Below are positions 60,749 through 64,000 of a DNA stretch of 64,000 nucleotides, piece by piece (positions within the stretch are counted from its first letter, which is position 1; each line of letters opens with the position of its first letter). The stretch covers positions 1,270,534 through 1,334,533 of the forward strand of contig NZ_SGXF01000001.1 of NCBI RefSeq assembly GCF_004216775.1, given 5' to 3'. Made by a program: the position numbers and the translations under genes. The stretch comes from Cuneatibacter caecimuris (GTDB taxonomy: Bacteria > Bacillota > Clostridia > Lachnospirales > Lachnospiraceae). The notes under the pieces were generated by a model. That model was not told the origin of the DNA, searched no databases, and was given only the letters and a program-made list of their open reading frames with translations.

Positions 60749-62215
60749 TCACTTTACTACCCGCAGCAGTCCTTCTCCGATTCTGCTGCAGCCCTGTACT
60801 TCAATGCACTTCTGTCTGTAGCGGGACAGCCTGTTGATCACCATATCATCGATTTCTTCTCCGGCCACAATAAAAGCCACGCCCGGAGGATATAAATAAC
60901 CAGTCTCCGCGGAAACCCGGCCTGCAGCCTGTTCCAAAGGGAGCCACTCTGAAGGTGAGCTCTCTGCCTTATATGGAGTCATGCGATATTTTGGCCGATG
61001 AGACTCTTCCAGACAGGCATCCCGCACCCGCCTTTCTCCCAAACCGGAGCTTTCACACCCGATCTCTTTCAGCGCTCTGCAGAGCCGTTTGAAGCCCTGG
61101 TCCGTATCCATCAGGCTTGTCATAGCAATCACAAAAGACTCCGTGCACATTTCCATCTGCAGCCCATAGTTCTGCAGCAAAAGACCTCCCAACTTGGTCC
61201 CGGTCACACCCTCTGCAGAGATCAGCAGTTTGGAAGGATCCAGCCTCCACATGGTTTCATCCCGCTCCGCCAGCCTTATTCCAGGCAAATCCTTCAGATA
61301 TTTTCTAAGTCTTTCCAGGTTCCCGGCATATTTTTTCATACGCTCGCTCCCATCGGCTGCCATGTACTGAATACATCGTTGAATCGCACACAGCAAAATA
61401 TAGGAAGGGCTGGAGCTCTGATACAAATAAACACAACGGTCAACGCGCTCCATCCAGTCCCGGCGCGCATTTACAGAAGCGTGGAGCACCGCAGTCTGCG
61501 TCATAGAAGGAAGCGTCTTATGAAGACTCTGTATCACAAAATCAGCGCCTTCTTTCAACGCAGAAGACGGAAAGCCACCCCCAAAAGAGAAATGCGCGCC
61601 ATGGGCTTCATCTACAATCAGGGGAATTCCTTTCTTTCTGGTTATTTCTGCAATGCTGCGAATATCGGATACCACGCCTTCATAAGTAGGCGATACCAGA
61701 ATCACTGCGCTTGCATGAGGTTCGCAATCCAAAGCTTTTTCCACATCCCCCGGCAATATGCTGCCCGCAATCCCCATTTGCCCGCTGATCTGTGGATAAA
61801 CACAGACGGGCCGCAGCCCCCTGTGGAAAACTGCGTTCAGGACCGATTTATGGCAGTTCCGCGCCATCAAAATTGTCCCCTTCAGCGGAACACACCCGCC
61901 CACAGCGCTGAGTATCCCCGAAGTGGAACCATTGACCAAAAACCAGGTGCGGGACGATCCATAAATTTCAGCGGCTTCTTCCTGGGCTTGCCGCAATATA
62001 CCTTCAGGATGATGCAGGTCATCAAAGCCCTCTATTTCTGTAATATCAATTTCATAAGGATTGCACATAGTCCATTCCTGCCGCTTGTGTCCCGGCATAT
62101 GAAACGGATAGATCCCCTTTTCCCTGTACTGCAGCAGCTTATCATATAGACTTTCCAACTGTTTGTTCCCTCCTATATAAGAAAAGACTGCCGCACCAGC
62201 GACAGCCTTTTTCAT
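60749..62215 (-). CDS. Orn/Lys/Arg decarboxylase family PLP enzyme (YaaO type)
   Basis: This fold-type I PLP enzyme of about 488 residues has YPFHMPGHKR near the N-terminus, VNGSTSGILSAVGG, VDEAHGAHFSFGG (cofactor Asp), and FVIQSLHKTLPSMTQTAVLH with the Schiff-base Lys, and a C-terminal decarboxylase part (YLYPPGVAFIVAGEEI). Relatives make agmatine, cadaverine or putrescine; this one's specificity is unknown. I use the ATG at 62215, which overlaps the DegV stop as TGATG; a TTG at 62158 has a better ribosome binding site (AGGAGGG, nine bases) and would give 469 residues. Confidence 0.88.
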   Translation of the reverse strand: MKKAVAGAAVFSYIGGNKQLESLYDKLLQYREKGIYPFHMPGHKRQEWTMCNPYEIDITEIEGFDDLHHPEGILRQAQEEAAEIYGSSRTWFLVNGSTSGILSAVGGCVPLKGTILMARNCHKSVLNAVFHRGLRPVCVYPQISGQMGIAGSILPGDVEKALDCEPHASAVILVSPTYEGVVSDIRSIAEITRKKGIPLIVDEAHGAHFSFGGGFPSSALKEGADFVIQSLHKTLPSMTQTAVLHASVNARRDWMERVDRCVYLYQSSSPSYILLCAIQRCIQYMAADGSERMKKYAGNLERLRKYLKDLPGIRLAERDETMWRLDPSKLLISAEGVTGTKLGGLLLQNYGLQMEMCTESFVIAMTSLMDTDQGFKRLCRALKEIGCESSGLGERRVRDACLEESHRPKYRMTPYKAESSPSEWLPLEQAAGRVSAETGYLYPPGVAFIVAGEEIDDMVINRLSRYRQKCIEVQGCSRIGEGLLRVVK

Positions 62216-63093
62216 CAATCTCTATCCTCTTCCCCAATAAATGTCAGCGCCAGAAATCCGGGCCCCACATGGGTACCGATAATCGGTCCGATTTCCGAAA
62301 TAATGCTGTCCTTCACCAATCCCTCTGCTTCCAGCATTTTCTGCAGGGCTTCTGCCTGCCCGGGATTTGCACTGTGTCCGATCACCGCTGTCTGTTCCGA
62401 TAAGGAAACTCCCTCTTCCCGCAGTTTGCCCATGAGAAAATCCATGGCTTTCTTTTCTCCTCTGACCTTTGCACAGACAATCAGCTTTCCTTCCCGGTCC
62501 ACACTGAGCACCGGCCTGATTTTCAGAGCGGTTCCCACCAGCGCTTCCGCAGTGGAGAGCCTCCCGCCGCGCTTCAGATAGAACAAATCCTGAACAGTAA
62601 ACCAATGCCTGGCTGCATGACGGTGGCATTTCACCCATGCTGCCAGCTCTTCCAGTTCCATGCCGCCAGCCATGCGCTGCGCTGCATTAAGCACCAGAAC
62701 AGCCTCTCCTACCGAAGCGCTGAGAGAATCAATTCCAATGATCTTACGATCCGGATACTTTTCCTGTAAATCCTGAATAGTCAGAAAAGCATTCTGCCAG
62801 GTATTACTGAGCCCTGAAGAAAAACCAATATATATAATATCCTTTCCGCTTTCCAGAATAGGTTTGAAATTATCCTTAAACATCTGCGGTGTTATCTGTG
62901 AAGAATGGGATACCGATCCCTGTTTCAGCTTATCATAAAAAACAGAGAGCGGCATTTCACGGCAATCCGCATAATGAAAATAATCCTTTCCATCCAGATC
63001 AAATGCCATTGGGATCACATGAATCCCATACTGCTCTATGACAGACTGCGGAAGATCAACTGTCGCATCTGTTACAAGCACATAACCAGCCAT
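62215..63093 (-). CDS. DegV family fatty-acid-binding protein
   Basis: This 292-residue DegV protein has the lipid-binding fold: YVLVTDATVDLPQSVIEQYGIHVIPMAF, SHSSQITPQMFKDNF, IIYIGFSSGLSNTWQNAF, and the C-terminal IGPIIGTHVGPGFLALTFIGEE. DegV proteins (FakB) can present fatty acids to a kinase FakA for phosphorylation. The ATG at 63093 has GGAG five bases upstream; a weaker ATG at 63108 extends it by five residues. It is translationally coupled to the PLP enzyme gene. Confidence 0.94.
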   Translation of the reverse strand: MAGYVLVTDATVDLPQSVIEQYGIHVIPMAFDLDGKDYFHYADCREMPLSVFYDKLKQGSVSHSSQITPQMFKDNFKPILESGKDIIYIGFSSGLSNTWQNAFLTIQDLQEKYPDRKIIGIDSLSASVGEAVLVLNAAQRMAGGMELEELAAWVKCHRHAARHWFTVQDLFYLKRGGRLSTAEALVGTALKIRPVLSVDREGKLIVCAKVRGEKKAMDFLMGKLREEGVSLSEQTAVIGHSANPGQAEALQKMLEAEGLVKDSIISEIGPIIGTHVGPGFLALTFIGEEDRD

Positions 63094-63104
63094 ATAAGCT
63101 CCTT

Positions 63105-63275
63105 TCATCTTTTGCCAATATAGTGATCGCGGCGGCGCAGCTGCTCCGACAGCCGATTTTCACCCCGCAAATTCTGTTTCACTTTCTTCCATTTCGCCAC
63201 TTTACTATAATCTTCCAAAAGTACTTTTATTGCTTGTTCTGCCGGACTATTATTCTTACCAAATCCGGTTAACAT
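63105..63275 (-). CDS. Possible 56-residue basic protein
   Basis: The frame encodes MLTGFGKNNSPAEQAIKVLL and continues to DHYIGKR; it is rich in Lys and Arg. The stop (TGA) overlaps the first ATG of DegV (63106-63108) as ATGA, suggesting coupling. The ATG lacks a clear ribosome binding site, and an in-frame stop lies close upstream, so it may be chance. No family recognised. Confidence 0.35.
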   Translation of the reverse strand: MLTGFGKNNSPAEQAIKVLLEDYSKVAKWKKVKQNLRGENRLSEQLRRRDHYIGKR

Positions 63276-63378
63276 TATTACGATAGCTGCTGAATACTTT
63301 TATCTGCAAAAGTAAAGCATACTGATATATTAACAAAAATCAATATAAAAGTAAAAAATATTAATATACAAAAAAAGA

Positions 63379-63451
<73 letters not shown>

Positions 63452-63478
63452 ATAATAAAAATATAATATTTTTCAAAA

Positions 63479-63552
<74 letters not shown>

Positions 63553-63571
63553 ACAGGGCACTTTCGTGCAA

Positions 63572-63653
63572 TGGATGGAGAAGGATTCGAACCTTCGAAG
63601 TCGTCGACAACAGATTTACAGTCTGCCCCCTTTGGCCACTCGGGAATCCATCC
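63572..63653 (-). tRNA. tRNA-Tyr (GTA)
   Basis: A class II tRNA of 82 bases with acceptor GGATGGA/TCCATCC, anticodon loop CTGTAAA, and a long variable arm (TGTCGACGACT). Confidence 0.96.
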
Positions 63654-63678
63654 ATATTTCATGTTTCCATGAAATCAA

Positions 63679-63751
63679 TGGGGCCTATAGGGCTCGAACC
63701 TATGACCCTCTGCTTGTAAGGCAGATGCTCTCCCAGCTGAGCTAAGACCCC
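63679..63751 (-). tRNA. tRNA-Val (TAC)
   Basis: Acceptor GGGGTCT/AGGCCCC with one G-U pair, anticodon loop CTTACAA, T arm GGTTCGAGCCC. Confidence 0.96.
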
Positions 63752-63784
63752 ATATATTTAATTATTATCCGTAAAACGGACAAA

Positions 63785-63858
63785 CGACCCAGAAGAGACT
63801 CGAACTCTCGACCTCCGCCGTGACAGGGCGGCGCTCTAACCAACTGAGCCACTGGGCC
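63785..63858 (-). tRNA. tRNA-Asp (GTC)
   Basis: Acceptor GGCCCAG/CTGGGTC, anticodon loop CTGTCAC, discriminator G. It is the first tRNA after the 23S gene. Confidence 0.97.
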
Positions 63859-63921
63859 ATAATTAATTTGTACCTTCAAAACCACACACAGAAACCATCC
63901 AGGCCCTCCTGAACCTCTTCA

Positions 63922-64000
63922 GGTCAAGCCCTCGACCGATTAGTAACAGTCAGCTACATACCTTACGGCACTTCCACCTCTGCCCTATCTACCTCGTCGT
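63922..64000 (-). rRNA. 23S rRNA, 3' end (cut by window end)
   Basis: Minus-strand sequence ends with the conserved 23S tail: GACTGTTACTAATCGGTC, then GAGGGCTTGACC. The exact 3' end is estimated within a few bases. The remaining gene lies beyond the window. No 5S gene fits in the 63 bases between it and tRNA-Asp. Confidence 0.9.

Noticed and set aside
60998..62149. 383-residue plus-strand open frame opposite the decarboxylase-like gene
   Set aside because: Antisense shadow of a PLP enzyme with intact motifs.

Overview
The window looks like chromosome of a Gram-positive, probably spore-forming clostridium, most likely a Lachnospiraceae member. This is an inference from AGGAGG-type ribosome binding sites, near-consensus TTGACA/TATAAT promoters with 17-base spacers, spmA and ricT homologues, the c-di-AMP receptor DarA, MecA, a DUF4080 radical SAM protein, and indolepyruvate:ferredoxin oxidoreductase grouped with phenylacetate-CoA ligases. 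No phage, transposase or CRISPR array was found. The content is mostly core genome with a few accessory loci.

Layout: 1-7.7 kb holds a truncated MATE exporter, an AraC regulator with an unusual C-terminal domain, darA, a nitroreductase-like gene, pepF and a DEAD-box helicase. 7.9-9.3 kb is an accessory AAA ATPase/DUF234 gene. 9.5-14.4 kb holds trhA, a GIY-YIG protein running antisense into it, the trkA-trkH potassium uptake operon and mecA. 14.6-19.9 kb is a sugar-acid operon (ulaG, DeoR regulator, UlaE-type epimerase, beta-propeller-like protein, FGGY kinase). 20.1-24.1 kb holds a multi-sensor diguanylate cyclase and an ECF sigma/DUF2461 pair. 24.3-30.3 kb is an aromatic 2-oxoacid operon (paaK, iorA, iorB, paaK, ACT) with a divergent PaaI thioesterase. 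30.3-38.6 kb is a dense minus-strand run of nucleic-acid and envelope genes (trmL, AIR-synthase-like, two VanW proteins with a 35-residue membrane peptide between them, exonuclease, nth, radical SAM, YcxB-like). 38.7-44.6 kb has a PL22-like gene and the str operon rpsL-rpsG-fusA-tuf. 44.9-47.3 kb has a second AraC regulator and a rubredoxin/glutamate-synthase-like protein. 47.3-51.9 kb is a Bce-type antimicrobial peptide ABC transporter with its two-component system. 51.9-63.1 kb is the spmA/rsmI/trmN6/ricT/holB cluster, a large surface metallophosphoesterase, and a guanylate-kinase-like, Orn/Lys/Arg-decarboxylase-like and DegV group. The window ends in five tRNA genes and the 3' end of a 23S rRNA.

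The most unusual structure is a pair of AraC-family genes 43 kb apart. Their 127-residue HTH modules align without gaps, both are followed at codon 128 by an in-frame ATG with an upstream Shine-Dalgarno-like sequence, and then by unrelated effector domains. Each gene is followed by a homologous, strongly palindromic element of about 80 bases. Other points of interest are the promoter of the AAA ATPase gene bracketed by two near-identical 21-base repeats, phased TTATATG repeats upstream of ulaG, and a surface metallophosphoesterase gene apparently inserted into a conserved replication/translation gene cluster.
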